From a virus, in the IMG/VR virus record IMGVR_UViG_3300025586_000117, positions 1 through 23,830 of that record: a stretch of DNA of 23,830 bases; one strand, given 5' to 3'. A program made the translations under genes and the position numbers. The notes below the pieces were generated by a model that was not told the DNA's origin, did not search any database, and saw nothing but the letters and a program-made list of their open reading frames with translations. Of this stretch, positions 14,164-22,305 are shown in pieces; position 1 is the first letter of the stretch; every line of letters begins with the position of its first letter.

Positions 14164-16008
14164 ATGGCATTAAAAACACCAAGCGGTATGTCTGAAGAAG
14201 ACGCAATCGCTTTATCACGACAACAACAAGAACAATTAAGAGCTAATATGCCAAAAGAAAATGAATTGGTTAAACTTTCTATTGGCGAAGGAGCTTATAA
14301 ATATGGAGTTCAGCAAGGGAACACCATCAACTGGCTTGATACAGGTCAATTTATGCCTCCTCTTACTGGCGGTCCAAGAGGAGAAAGGGATTGGCAAGGC
14401 AGAACTATCGGCTCTTGGATTACGGGTGGAACGGCTGGTATTCTTGGTCAATTAGGAAGTCCATCTGCCAGAGAAATAAACGTAGCTGATTATAATTCTC
14501 TAAACTTTAGCGAAAAAAATATCGCTTCAAGTCAATTTCTTGAAATGGCGAAAGCTGGACAAGCAATTGGAGCACCAATAACTCCAATATCACCAGTAGT
14601 CCCCGATAAATTAACGCCTGAGAGTTCCATATCAGGCATACAGAGCGTGTTTGGAGCTGGTTGGCAACCATCACCTGCCTTTACCCCAGAACTTCAAGCA
14701 CAAGGCATATTTGGAGCTGTAAGGATAGCTGGAACTAACGAGGTTTATACGATAGGACCAGGCGGAAGAAAAGAAACTGCCGAAAGTTTTTTACAAAGAT
14801 TTGGAACAGCAGAACAAGAGGGAATAGTAGGAGAGATTAGTAAGGAACAAGCCCTTAAATTAGGAGTAACTGATACGGGTCAAACTCCAGTAGCCCCTCC
14901 AGGAGCAATCACTCCAGAGGATATGGAAACAACAGAACAAATAGACCTTACTGGAACAGGTGAAACAACCAATGAATATACAGCCGATACAACAAATGCT
15001 GGTATTAACAAAAACGTTGAAACATATAACGCTAGTAAGTCAGATAGAGAAAAGGAACTAGAAACAGAAGTTGGCGACATAACAACTGAAATGAAAAGTT
15101 TACTTGAAGAAGCAGATGAAGGAAGGGGAGCAGCTCAGTTAACAGCCGAAGAAAAAGAGGAAGTCAAAGCAAAACAACAAGCAACAGATGACGCTTATGC
15201 CGAATTAGAAGCAAAAGAAGCAGAAATAGGAACATTAACTGCTACTTATCAATTAAAAAATCAAGTCATTGAGGGTAAACCAATCACAATGGGTTCTATT
15301 CAGGGACAACAGGCACAAGAATACAAGATGTATTTAGCACAAAAAAACCTTTTAACTTCACAGGCATCTTCATTACAAGCCAAAGCATTCGCATTAGAAG
15401 GAAAATTAAACCGAGCACAAGATGCTGCTGACCGTAGCGTAGATTTGAAATATGCAGATATACAACAAAGATTTAACAACCAAGTAGCTCTATATGATAT
15501 AGCCAAAGGTGAATTAACCGAAGAACAAAACATACGATTAGCATCTCTTGAACAATATACAAACCAACAACAAACTATTCTTGATTATCAAATAGATGAA
15601 GAAAAAGCATTAAACAAAGAAAAACTTGATTTAATTGGGAAATATTTATTAACCAATGTTGGTTTAGGCAACACACTACAAGAAATAAACGCAGCAGCTC
15701 AAGGAACAGCTATTTATAGACAACAGACCAGATTGGCTGGTGGCGGAGGTGGTGGAGGAACAGAACCCGAGCCAGATATTACTGAACCAACAATAGAACC
15801 ATCTTTAACAGCAGCACAAGTAAGAGATATTAAGTATTTACCAGACCCACCTCAATGGTTTAGACAGAAATGGGAAAAGAAACTCGGTTGGAGAATACCA
15901 CAACCATATCCAACACGCATACAAGAAGAATGGGATAGATTAAGAACAGAACAAGGTGGTGGAGAAGATGAATTAAACCAGTTAATTAATAAATATATAA
16001 ATGGCTAA
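14164..16008 (+). CDS. Large virion protein, possible ejection or tape-measure-like protein (614 aa)
   Basis: The N-terminal part has beta segments (INWLDTGQFMPPLTGG, VRIAGTNEVYTIGPGGRKE). From about residue 290 to 525 it is highly charged and helical, with coiled-coil-like stretches (TAEEKEEVKAKQQATDDAYA, then ELEAKEAEIGTL). A run of seven Gly near residue 525 and a Pro/Glu linker precede a C-terminal domain (PQWFRQKWEKKLGWRIPQPY). No membrane segment or muralytic motif is evident. With the overlapping 729-residue gene downstream it forms a pair of very large genes after the fibre, where podoviruses keep proteins ejected with the DNA. Tape measure is a less likely alternative, because the other long-tail genes are missing. 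Confidence 0.55.
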   Translation: MALKTPSGMSEEDAIALSRQQQEQLRANMPKENELVKLSIGEGAYKYGVQQGNTINWLDTGQFMPPLTGGPRGERDWQGRTIGSWITGGTAGILGQLGSPSAREINVADYNSLNFSEKNIASSQFLEMAKAGQAIGAPITPISPVVPDKLTPESSISGIQSVFGAGWQPSPAFTPELQAQGIFGAVRIAGTNEVYTIGPGGRKETAESFLQRFGTAEQEGIVGEISKEQALKLGVTDTGQTPVAPPGAITPEDMETTEQIDLTGTGETTNEYTADTTNAGINKNVETYNASKSDREKELETEVGDITTEMKSLLEEADEGRGAAQLTAEEKEEVKAKQQATDDAYAELEAKEAEIGTLTATYQLKNQVIEGKPITMGSIQGQQAQEYKMYLAQKNLLTSQASSLQAKAFALEGKLNRAQDAADRSVDLKYADIQQRFNNQVALYDIAKGELTEEQNIRLASLEQYTNQQQTILDYQIDEEKALNKEKLDLIGKYLLTNVGLGNTLQEINAAAQGTAIYRQQTRLAGGGGGGGTEPEPDITEPTIEPSLTAAQVRDIKYLPDPPQWFRQKWEKKLGWRIPQPYPTRIQEEWDRLRTEQGGGEDELNQLINKYING

Positions 16009-18190
16009 TTTTTTCCAAAATATTTTAAAGAAAAAATCAAATATATTTTCAGATATAATTGCAGTAGCTAAACAATTTCCGTCTGCCCTGAAAGAAACTG
16101 TCGCAGAATATAAATGGCTACCAGAGGGAGCAAGACCAATCGCTAAAAAAGTTGGTGGATTTTTAGAACCAGAAACAGAAGAAGAAAAATTAACTATGAT
16201 GGCTATTGGAGCGACTGGAGGATTGACAAGGGTTGGGACAAAAGCTGCTACAAAAGTAATCCAGAAAATAGACCCAGTTCAAAGGGTAGTAAATGTTTTA
16301 AAAAGGGCAAAACCAATAAGAGCAGAACAGGAAGCACTTTACACAAAAGCAAGGGGAATTAAGCTAGCTAAATCGCTTGGCGTTGCTAAAAAGACAACTG
16401 GAGAAGCTGGTTTCTTTGCTGAAAAAGGAGCATTAAAAGGAAAACTTCCAAAAGCACAATTTGAAACAATTAGAAAAGAAATAGGACAACCAGATATTGA
16501 TGCTTTATTTAATCAAGTGAAGGAAAGTCCAAAATTAAGTGAATGGGAAAAACTACCAGCAAGAGAAGGTCTTTCTAAAATCTTTGGTGAAACAGGCGGG
16601 AATGTTCCTACTAAAAATGAAATATCTTTATTAAAAGAAGTTTTTGGTGAAGATTTTAGAAAAGTTATTTTAAACAAAAGGTCATTGCTACAGAAAATAA
16701 CAGAAGCTGGGCTTCAACTTGCCAATGTTCCTCGTTCAATAATGGCTTCATTTGATTTATCAGCTCCATTAAGACAGGGTATATTCTTTATTGGAAAACC
16801 AAAAAAGTTTTTCTCTTCTTTCGCAAAGCAATTTAAAACTTTTGCTAGTGAAAAAGCATACAAGGCATTGAATGATGAAATTGTCAGTCGTCCTACATAT
16901 AGAATAATGAGAGATAATAAACTTGCAATTACAGAATTGGGACAAGCAATGACAACAAGAGAAGAAGCATTTATGTCTAACTGGGCAGAGAAAATACCAT
17001 TAGCTGGAAGAGTTGTTAGGGCTTCTGGGAGAGCATATACTGGATTTTTAAATAAACTAAGAGCTGATGTTTTTGATGATTTTATAAGACAAGGCGAGAA
17101 GTTAGGGATAAAAGACCCAAAGTTTCTAAAGAGTGCAGCAAGTTTTGTTAATCACGCTACAGGCAGGGGTTCGCTTGGTGGTCTTGAAAAAGTGGCAGTT
17201 CCATTGAATACTTTTTTCTTTTCTCCACGACTAATAACATCAAGACTAAACCTAATCAATCCACTCTATTATACAAAATTACACCCAACAGTTAGAAAAG
17301 AAGCTATTAAATCTTTATTTACTTTCGCAGGAATTGCTGGAACAGTTGGTGGATTACTTAAAATGGGAGGGGCAGAGGTAGAAATTGACCCAAGAAACGC
17401 TGACTTTATGAAACCAAAGTTTGGCAATACAAGATATGACATTTTAGGTGGATTTCAGCAACCAATTAGATTAGCAGCACAATTAATTAGCGGAAAGATA
17501 ATTAGTTCAACTACTGGAAAAACAATTACTCTTGGAGAAGGATATAAGCCATTAACAAGAGCTGGTATTGTTGGAAGGTATCTCTCATACAAAGAAGCTC
17601 CTTTAATCTCTTTTGCTCATTCACTACTTAAAGGACAAACAGCTATTGGCGAAAAGGTAGATATCCCAACAGAAATAGTAAATAGGTTTGTTCCAATGGT
17701 TACGCAAGATATGATAGACCTCTACAAAGAAGAAGGTATAACTGGAATACCAATGGCACTTCCTGCTATATTCGGAGTTGGAGTTCAAAGTTATGGTGGA
17801 GTTGAAAGCTATAATTTAAAAGGGAAAGAATATCCAAAGTTAAACGAAGAATTAAACAGATTAAAAACAACGATAGGATTTCCAAGCACATCTGCATTTG
17901 GAACAGAATTAAGCAATAAAGAATATAAAAAATTAAGAGAGATTTCTGGGACATTAATTGCTGATATTTTAACTGGAGTTATATCAGAACCAAGTTATGT
18001 TGAATTAACTGACTATCAAAAAAAACAACTTATAAATAAAGTTGTTGATAAAATAAAAACAAAAGCAAAGGGTAAATTATTTCCAAAAAAAGATATTAAA
18101 AATAAAATAAAGAAACGAATAATTGAAAGAGGAATAGATGAAGAAGAAGCTGAAAGAATATCTGATGAGATTTTAGCCAACGAGTTTTAA
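16001..18190 (+). CDS. Large internal virion or DNA-ejection-like protein (729 aa)
   Basis: The start overlaps the previous stop by eight bases. The sequence is helical and basic with several amphipathic or hydrophobic stretches: IAKKVGGFLEPETEEEKLTM (about 48-67), KSLFTFAGIAGTVGGLLKMG (about 440-460), and a middle containing ANVPRSIMASFDLSAPLRQG, IFFIGKPKKFF and AYTGFLNKLRADVFDDFI. That middle resembles a conserved region of large podoviral ejection proteins and polyvalent proteins in metagenomic phages. The C-terminus is Lys/Glu-rich (KKDIKNKIKKRIIERGIDEE). I infer that it enters the host envelope with the DNA. It overlaps by four bases the minus-strand gene that ends at 18187. Confidence 0.6.
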   Translation: MANFFQNILKKKSNIFSDIIAVAKQFPSALKETVAEYKWLPEGARPIAKKVGGFLEPETEEEKLTMMAIGATGGLTRVGTKAATKVIQKIDPVQRVVNVLKRAKPIRAEQEALYTKARGIKLAKSLGVAKKTTGEAGFFAEKGALKGKLPKAQFETIRKEIGQPDIDALFNQVKESPKLSEWEKLPAREGLSKIFGETGGNVPTKNEISLLKEVFGEDFRKVILNKRSLLQKITEAGLQLANVPRSIMASFDLSAPLRQGIFFIGKPKKFFSSFAKQFKTFASEKAYKALNDEIVSRPTYRIMRDNKLAITELGQAMTTREEAFMSNWAEKIPLAGRVVRASGRAYTGFLNKLRADVFDDFIRQGEKLGIKDPKFLKSAASFVNHATGRGSLGGLEKVAVPLNTFFFSPRLITSRLNLINPLYYTKLHPTVRKEAIKSLFTFAGIAGTVGGLLKMGGAEVEIDPRNADFMKPKFGNTRYDILGGFQQPIRLAAQLISGKIISSTTGKTITLGEGYKPLTRAGIVGRYLSYKEAPLISFAHSLLKGQTAIGEKVDIPTEIVNRFVPMVTQDMIDLYKEEGITGIPMALPAIFGVGVQSYGGVESYNLKGKEYPKLNEELNRLKTTIGFPSTSAFGTELSNKEYKKLREISGTLIADILTGVISEPSYVELTDYQKKQLINKVVDKIKTKAKGKLFPKKDIKNKIKKRIIERGIDEEEAERISDEILANEF

Positions 18191-18345
18191 TAGATTTTAC
18201 CAGATACTCGGATAATAAAGATTACAGCAATGGCAGATAGAAGCATTCCCCATATTCCAGTTTCGCATAAAGTAGCTAAGGTGAAAATCACAAGAGCAAT
18301 AATAACTATTTCAGAAAGCGAAGGTATTTTTTTAAAAAGTTTCAT
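18187..18345 (-). CDS. Minus-strand small membrane protein (52 aa)
   Basis: This is the only gene I can support on the minus strand. ATG at 18345-18343 opens a frame that begins MKLFKKIPSLSE, is followed by two hydrophobic stretches (IVIIALVIFTLATL and IWGMLLSAIAVIFII) around CETG, and ends RVSGKIY with TAA at 18189-18187. That gives two likely membrane segments in 52 residues, with basic ends. The A/T-rich bases before the ATG resemble those before many + strand genes here. A TATAAT at 18381-18376 on the same strand would start the mRNA about 24 bases before the ATG. It could be an exclusion protein, a small holin-like or antiholin-like product, or a toxin. It ends tail-to-tail with the 729-residue gene. 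No family is recognised. Confidence 0.55.
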   Translation of the reverse strand: MKLFKKIPSLSEIVIIALVIFTLATLCETGIWGMLLSAIAVIFIIRVSGKIY

Positions 18346-18375
18346 ATATGTTTAAGTTAATTAAAAATTTTATAG

Positions 18376-18381
18376 ATTATA
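18376..18381 (-). promoter_or_regulatory. -10 element for the minus-strand membrane gene
   Basis: The minus strand reads TATAAT, an exact -10 hexamer, 30 bases before the gene's ATG. No convincing -35 is present at 16-18 bases. The same bases overlap the first arm of the large inverted-repeat region on the + strand (18379-18386). Confidence 0.35.
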
Positions 18382-18782
18382 ACTCATAGTTCTTTCTACT
18401 CTTAGTGAAACGTTCCTGTATGCTACCCCCTTAGTAGGAAAGGAAACGCAACCAAAGCCTATTGCTCGGTCTTGCTGAAGTTCTAGAAACCCATTGTATC
18501 TTGGTAGAACTTAGAACTGACTGTAAATGAGATAGCTTTTGACCCCCTCATTCCTACTTCTTAATCGCCCAATTCACTATTCAGCTTAACGATTAAGCAA
18601 TACAGATAATAACATTCTGCTATGCTATGCTACCCCTTGAGTTATCAGAGGTATCCGCACGGTAATCATCTACTTATGTCGGCATCCAGCGGAGGATTGA
18701 TGAATTAGCCTATAGCCTATCCGCCAGTTAAACGATAAATCCCCAGAAGTCGATAAACAAACTGGGGAAGTATCGACTTTTT
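18379..18782 (+). ncRNA. Putative structured non-coding RNA (about 400 nt) with terminator
   Basis: No ORF of useful length exists on either strand here, base composition is richer in G+C than the neighbouring genes, and inverted repeats nest as in a folded RNA. ATAACTCA (18379-18386) pairs with TGAGTTAT (18638-18645) and encloses two branches. Branch one is AGTAGGAA (18433-18440) with TTCCTACT (18551-18558), holding AAGTTCTA (18478-18485) with TAGAACTT (18505-18512). Branch two is CTTAATCG (18560-18567) with CGATTAAG (18590-18597). A 3' part has GCGGA (18689-18693), able to pair with TCCGC at 18654-18658 or at 18720-18724. The region ends in a terminator at 18747-18782, which fixes the + strand as the likely transcript. 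TATGCTACCCC occurs twice (18419-18429 and 18626-18636). I see no tmRNA, RNase P, group I or group II intron signature. The 5' end is uncertain. Confidence 0.5.
18747..18782 (+). terminator. Rho-independent terminator with a competing stem
   Basis: AAGTCGATA (18747-18755) pairs perfectly with TATCGACTT (18771-18779), and the T-run continues to 18782. The neighbouring CCCCAG (18741-18746) pairs with CTGGGG (18762-18767), whose 3' arm lies in the terminator loop. The arms alternate with no gap at the 5' side, so the second stem should block the terminator. This is an attenuator-like arrangement. Confidence 0.65.
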
Positions 18783-18820
18783 AATCAAATTGTAATTTAA
18801 TACTATCAGAAAAAATAAAC

Positions 18821-18866
18821 CTTGTCAAGCTTTTTTAGACAAGTAAATAATGGCTTAACAAAGCCA
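18821..18866 (+). promoter_or_regulatory. Two small hairpins ahead of the 18875 gene
   Basis: CTTGTC (18821-18826) pairs with GACAAG (18838-18843) around a T-rich loop. TGGCTT (18851-18856) pairs with AAGCCA (18861-18866) around AACA. The second ends eight bases before ATG 18875, so it may affect ribosome access. Confidence 0.4.
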
Positions 18867-18874
18867 CAAATAAT

Positions 18875-19705
18875 ATGCCAATCAACAAAGAAAATATAAG
18901 CAAGATAAAAAACTTCTTAGCTGCTACTGATGCCAAGAGCTTGGAAAAAATGAAACAACTTTTAACCTTTGTAGATGAGGATGTTTTGAGTCGTAAAGAA
19001 TTTACAGAAAACTTTGCCAAGGTCTTGAAGTTCCTTACGGGTCTTAAAGAAAAGAACCAAGGAGAGTTCACAAACCTAAATAAGAATATGTCCGACTTAT
19101 CTAAAAAGATAAAAGGAGATAATCTTAGCGACCTCACAATCACTAAGAGTGAAATCAACAAACTATTCTCTGGCTTATCAGACAAACTCGGAAAGTTAGT
19201 AGATGACAAGATTGCTTCTGTGAGAGATGGATTTGACGGAAAGGACGCTGATGAAGAGAGAGTATCCATAATAGCCTCTGAGAGGGCGTTAGAGAGCGTT
19301 ACGCCACTTATCCCTACCACAAAGGGTATAAAGCGTGATATACTTAAAATGGGTAAATTACTGCGAAAGGCTCTTAAAAAGAAATTAAAGATTTCAGATA
19401 TTATAGGTCTTAAAGAAGCATTAAAGAAACAGGGTGTTCACTCATTATCTGGTGGAAGCGGAGGAATAGGGGGAAGCATAAGATATTATGATTTATCGGC
19501 AAGTTTAGATGGAAGCACACGAACATTTACACTTCCTGCTTTCGCAAGAGTAGTTGATGTCAAATTATCTTCTGTTCCAGTTATGAGAGAGGATACCGAC
19601 TATACAATTAATGGCTCAACTTTCCAAATAACTTTCACTTCAGAAATATCTGATAACGATATTTCATCTGGTCAAAGTTGTTGGATTTTATATAGTCAGA
19701 TGTAA
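18875..19705 (+). CDS. Tail adhesin-like protein: helical stalk plus beta tip (276 aa)
   Basis: Residues about 1-190 are helical and charged (ISKIKNFLAATDAKSLEKMK, NKNMSDLSKKIKG, LRKALKKKLKISDIIGLKEA), suggesting a coiled-coil stalk. A Gly/Ser hinge (SLSGGSGGIGGSIR) leads to a compact beta module of about 70 residues: YYDLSASLDGSTRTFTLPAF, then ARVVDVKLSSVPVMREDTDY and INGSTFQITFTSEI. This tip pattern recurs in phage tail and receptor-binding proteins. Translation starts after two small hairpins. It may be an accessory fibre or the attachment base for the 827-residue fibre downstream, whose start is 10 bases after this stop. There is no signal peptide, unlike that fibre. Confidence 0.6.
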   Translation: MPINKENISKIKNFLAATDAKSLEKMKQLLTFVDEDVLSRKEFTENFAKVLKFLTGLKEKNQGEFTNLNKNMSDLSKKIKGDNLSDLTITKSEINKLFSGLSDKLGKLVDDKIASVRDGFDGKDADEERVSIIASERALESVTPLIPTTKGIKRDILKMGKLLRKALKKKLKISDIIGLKEALKKQGVHSLSGGSGGIGGSIRYYDLSASLDGSTRTFTLPAFARVVDVKLSSVPVMREDTDYTINGSTFQITFTSEISDNDISSGQSCWILYSQM

Positions 19706-19715
19706 TTAAAAACTT

Positions 19716-22199
19716 ATGAAAAAATATATCTTAATAGTAATTATAGGGTTAGTAATAGCAGGTGGTGTATCAGCAAGTTGGTGGTCTGATTTTTTTGGAA
19801 CAGAAGAATTAGGAAAAGCATCAACTATTTACCAACCAAACATTCTTCCAGAAGCCGACTCTACTTACGATTTAGGTTCTAGTGCTGTTCGTTGGGCAAA
19901 TATATATGGAGATACATTCTATGGAGATGGAAGCAACCTAACTGGCGTATCTGGAAGTGGGATAGAAAACCTAAACTCTGAAACTCTCGGCTCAATAGGA
20001 GATGTATCAACTTCAACTTTAGGATATGGACATTTGATTATGTGGAATGGAAGCACTTGGCAAGATACCGCCACTTCTTCATTAGGAATTAGCGGAACAG
20101 CAGGAAACTGGGCTACTTCTTCATCAGATTACTGGTTAACAATTCAAGACACAGCCGACTTAACCGAAGGAACTAATCTCTACTATACTCAAGCAAGAGT
20201 ATGGGACGACACTTGGGCTTCAACAACCTTAGATACTCTTTTAACTAATTCACAAACCGCTTATGCTTGGGGTGACCACGGCATCGCAGGATACGCCTCC
20301 TCAACTGGAATGTATGCTAAGTATGGAACATTAGCTGATTTACAGTTAGCAGTTTCAGATGACTTTCACAATTTAGGCGGAACAGACGCCAACACGACTT
20401 ATACAGCTGGGACAAATATCACTTTAACGGGAACTCAATTTGATGTAGATGACGCTTTTCTAAAGAATAACGCTTCTGATACGACAACTGGAGGAATTAC
20501 GATGTTAAGCGGAACGACTACAAGCTCATTTTATATTGGCAACGACCTCACAGTATCGGGCGACACCACAATAGTAGATTTATATTTAACCAATGAAATA
20601 GTTTCAGGATATACAACCACAACATTAGGACTATTCACTCAAGCAAATGGACATATAGGAGGTAATTTAACCGTAGATGGCACAGGACACGATAGCTTTT
20701 CGGACTTTGTAGCCAACGAACATTTAGATTGGACAGCTTCAGTAGGAACTATCCACTCAGATAACTACACAAATACTACTTATACAGCAGGGGACTTTGC
20801 TCATAATTCTTTAAGTGGATTAAACGATGGGGACAGTTATGAACATTTAACAGCTACACAAGTCGCAGCATTACACGCTGAAAGTCATAATATCGCTTCA
20901 CATTCTGACACCACGGCAACTGGGGCAGAGTTAGATGATTTAACAGACAACTCAATGGTTGATACTTTGCACAGACATAGTGAATTAAGTGCTTCAGATG
21001 GGACTCCTGACAGGGCTTTGGTAGTTAATGCTTCTGGGTACGTCGGCATCGGGACGACGACGCCAAATACGCTTATGGTCTTGCATGACGATTTTGGTTC
21101 AGGAATTTATGGAGATATTCTTACCTTACAAGAAAATACTGGTAATTCAGGTGCGGGAACAGGGATAAGATTTAGAACAGGCATTACTTCAGGTGGTGTT
21201 ACGGTGGCAAGAATAAAAGGACTTGATGTAGGTGGTTATGATGGAGCATTAATTTTTGAAGTTGGAAATAATTCAGGTTATTCAGATGCAACAACGGAAA
21301 TGATGCGTATTACAAACGACGGCAACGTCGGCATCGGAACGACGACAATAAATAGTAGGTTATCCATTCAAGGTGGAGGAAATGATATTCTAAACTTATT
21401 TGGAGGTACAGGAACTGAAATGGTCACGGTATTAAATGACGGCAACGTCGGCATAGGGACGGCGAGTCCTGGGTACAAATTGGAAGTGGTTGGGGGTACT
21501 CGTATATTAATAGATGCTTCGGCTCTCGAACTTACGAATACTACGGTAGGCTCTCAAGATTACATATCATTTACTGGAGATAATCGTTATTATTATCTTG
21601 GGAAAGAAAGTTCTGCTGGAGGAACTATTTTTGGAGGGACATCAGCATACGCAATGGTTATGGGTATGTATTATGCAAATTCGATACAATTTGCTACAGA
21701 TAATGTGGTTAAGGTTACAATAGACGGAACAGGCAACGTCGGCATTGGGGATACGACTCCAAGTCAGAAATTAGATGTTGCTGGAAATGTTAGAGCAGAT
21801 GATTACTTAGAATATTCAAGACCAATCCCTAAAGGAGAAGCATTGCCTATAATTATGAATATGAAAAACAAAGAAGACGGGACATTAGACCATAAAAGTT
21901 TTCCCTCATTTACTTCAAAAGAAATAGAAATTTCAGAAGTAAAAGATAAAGAAGGAAAAGTTGTAAAAGAAGCAAAAATAATAACCAAAGAGAGTGTTTC
22001 ACTATCAAGTCAGATTAAGTATCTGATTAAGGGTATGCAAGAACAACAAGAAACAATAGAAGAGTTAAAGATAAGAATAGAAGAGCTTGAAAGTTCTAAA
22101 AAAGTTATGGGAGTTGGAGATAGCTGTTCACCTTGCGAAGATTTGAATTGGCGGCAGGAGTTTATAAATTGGATTAAGAGTTATCCACTTGACAATTGA
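19716..22199 (+). CDS. Exported large fibre/adhesin with VGIGTT repeats and coiled-coil end (827 aa)
   Basis: Residues 1-20 (MKKYILIVIIGLVIAGGVSA) are a signal peptide. Next comes WWSDFFGTEELGKAST and the fibre motif ADSTYDLGSSAVRWANIYGD. Long Thr/Ser/Gly beta segments follow (NWATSSSDYW, AYAWGDHGIAGYASS, LTATQVAALHAESHNIASHS). Four VGIG motifs occur (YVGIGTTTP, NVGIGTTTI, NVGIGTASP, NVGIGDTTP). The end has ADDYLEYSRPIPKGEALPII, then a coiled coil (QIKYLIKGMQEQQETIEELK). This is like the chaperone region of S74-type fibres but without a clear self-cleavage site. Two Cys (SCSPCED) lie near the C-terminus. The protein probably binds cell surfaces. The signal peptide is puzzling for a virion part; it may be cell-displayed, or derived from a cellular adhesin. 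Confidence 0.7.
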   Translation: MKKYILIVIIGLVIAGGVSASWWSDFFGTEELGKASTIYQPNILPEADSTYDLGSSAVRWANIYGDTFYGDGSNLTGVSGSGIENLNSETLGSIGDVSTSTLGYGHLIMWNGSTWQDTATSSLGISGTAGNWATSSSDYWLTIQDTADLTEGTNLYYTQARVWDDTWASTTLDTLLTNSQTAYAWGDHGIAGYASSTGMYAKYGTLADLQLAVSDDFHNLGGTDANTTYTAGTNITLTGTQFDVDDAFLKNNASDTTTGGITMLSGTTTSSFYIGNDLTVSGDTTIVDLYLTNEIVSGYTTTTLGLFTQANGHIGGNLTVDGTGHDSFSDFVANEHLDWTASVGTIHSDNYTNTTYTAGDFAHNSLSGLNDGDSYEHLTATQVAALHAESHNIASHSDTTATGAELDDLTDNSMVDTLHRHSELSASDGTPDRALVVNASGYVGIGTTTPNTLMVLHDDFGSGIYGDILTLQENTGNSGAGTGIRFRTGITSGGVTVARIKGLDVGGYDGALIFEVGNNSGYSDATTEMMRITNDGNVGIGTTTINSRLSIQGGGNDILNLFGGTGTEMVTVLNDGNVGIGTASPGYKLEVVGGTRILIDASALELTNTTVGSQDYISFTGDNRYYYLGKESSAGGTIFGGTSAYAMVMGMYYANSIQFATDNVVKVTIDGTGNVGIGDTTPSQKLDVAGNVRADDYLEYSRPIPKGEALPIIMNMKNKEDGTLDHKSFPSFTSKEIEISEVKDKEGKVVKEAKIITKESVSLSSQIKYLIKGMQEQQETIEELKIRIEELESSKKVMGVGDSCSPCEDLNWRQEFINWIKSYPLDN
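21039..21759 (+). repeat. Four near-identical GGCAACGTCGGCAT-type coding repeats
   Basis: The DNA coding for the VGIG motifs is unusually GC-rich and conserved: at 21039-21062, 21318-21347, 21438-21466 and 21732-21759. GTCGGCAT is shared by all four, and GGCAACGTCGGCAT by the last three. Neighbouring codons for the same amino acids are AT-rich. Similarity at the DNA level beyond protein need suggests recent copying or recombination. Confidence 0.6.
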
Positions 22200-22217
22200 A
22201 TAAATTTTTGCTAAACT
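22189..22217 (+). promoter_or_regulatory. Strong sigma70-type promoter for the recombinase-lysis transcript
   Basis: TTGACA at 22189-22194 is an exact -35 element. After a 17-base spacer comes TAAACT at 22212-22217 (four of six -10 positions). It overlaps the last codons of the fibre gene. The start would be near 22224, immediately before the interleaved inverted repeats. Confidence 0.6.
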
Positions 22218-22305
22218 ATTAACAAATAACCTTGCGACATAAAACCCGATTTGTTTAATAGTTACTCGCAAGGTTCTATTAAGCCAGTCGGGTTTTGTGT
22301 TTAGC
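22210..22305 (+). promoter_or_regulatory. Leader with interleaved inverted repeats (possible pseudoknot)
   Basis: Four pairings are visible. A: 22213-22227 with 22249-22263 (14 pairs, one bulge). B: AACCTTGCGA 22228-22237 with TCGCAAGGTT 22266-22275 (10 of 10). C: AAAACCCGA 22241-22249 with TCGGGTTTT 22288-22296 (9 of 9). D: GCTAAAC 22210-22216 with GTTTAGC 22299-22305 (7 of 7). B and C alternate with connecting loops of 3, 16 and 12 bases, the layout of an H-type pseudoknot. If transcription starts near 22224, most of the 5' arms of A and D are not in the RNA and belong to the promoter DNA. C followed by GTGTTT could also act as a terminator. The recombinase ATG is eight bases after D. Confidence 0.6.

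Noticed and set aside
18379-18782. tmRNA, RNase P RNA or group I/II intron
   Set aside because: None of the conserved core motifs I could look for by eye was present on either strand, and no acceptor-stem or T-loop-like end was found. A covariance-model search would be decisive.
18835-19320. 161-codon open frame on the minus strand over the adhesin gene
   Set aside because: The + strand protein has clear stalk and tip organisation, while the minus frame is Ser/Leu/Phe-rich as expected for an antisense of Lys/Glu-rich coding.
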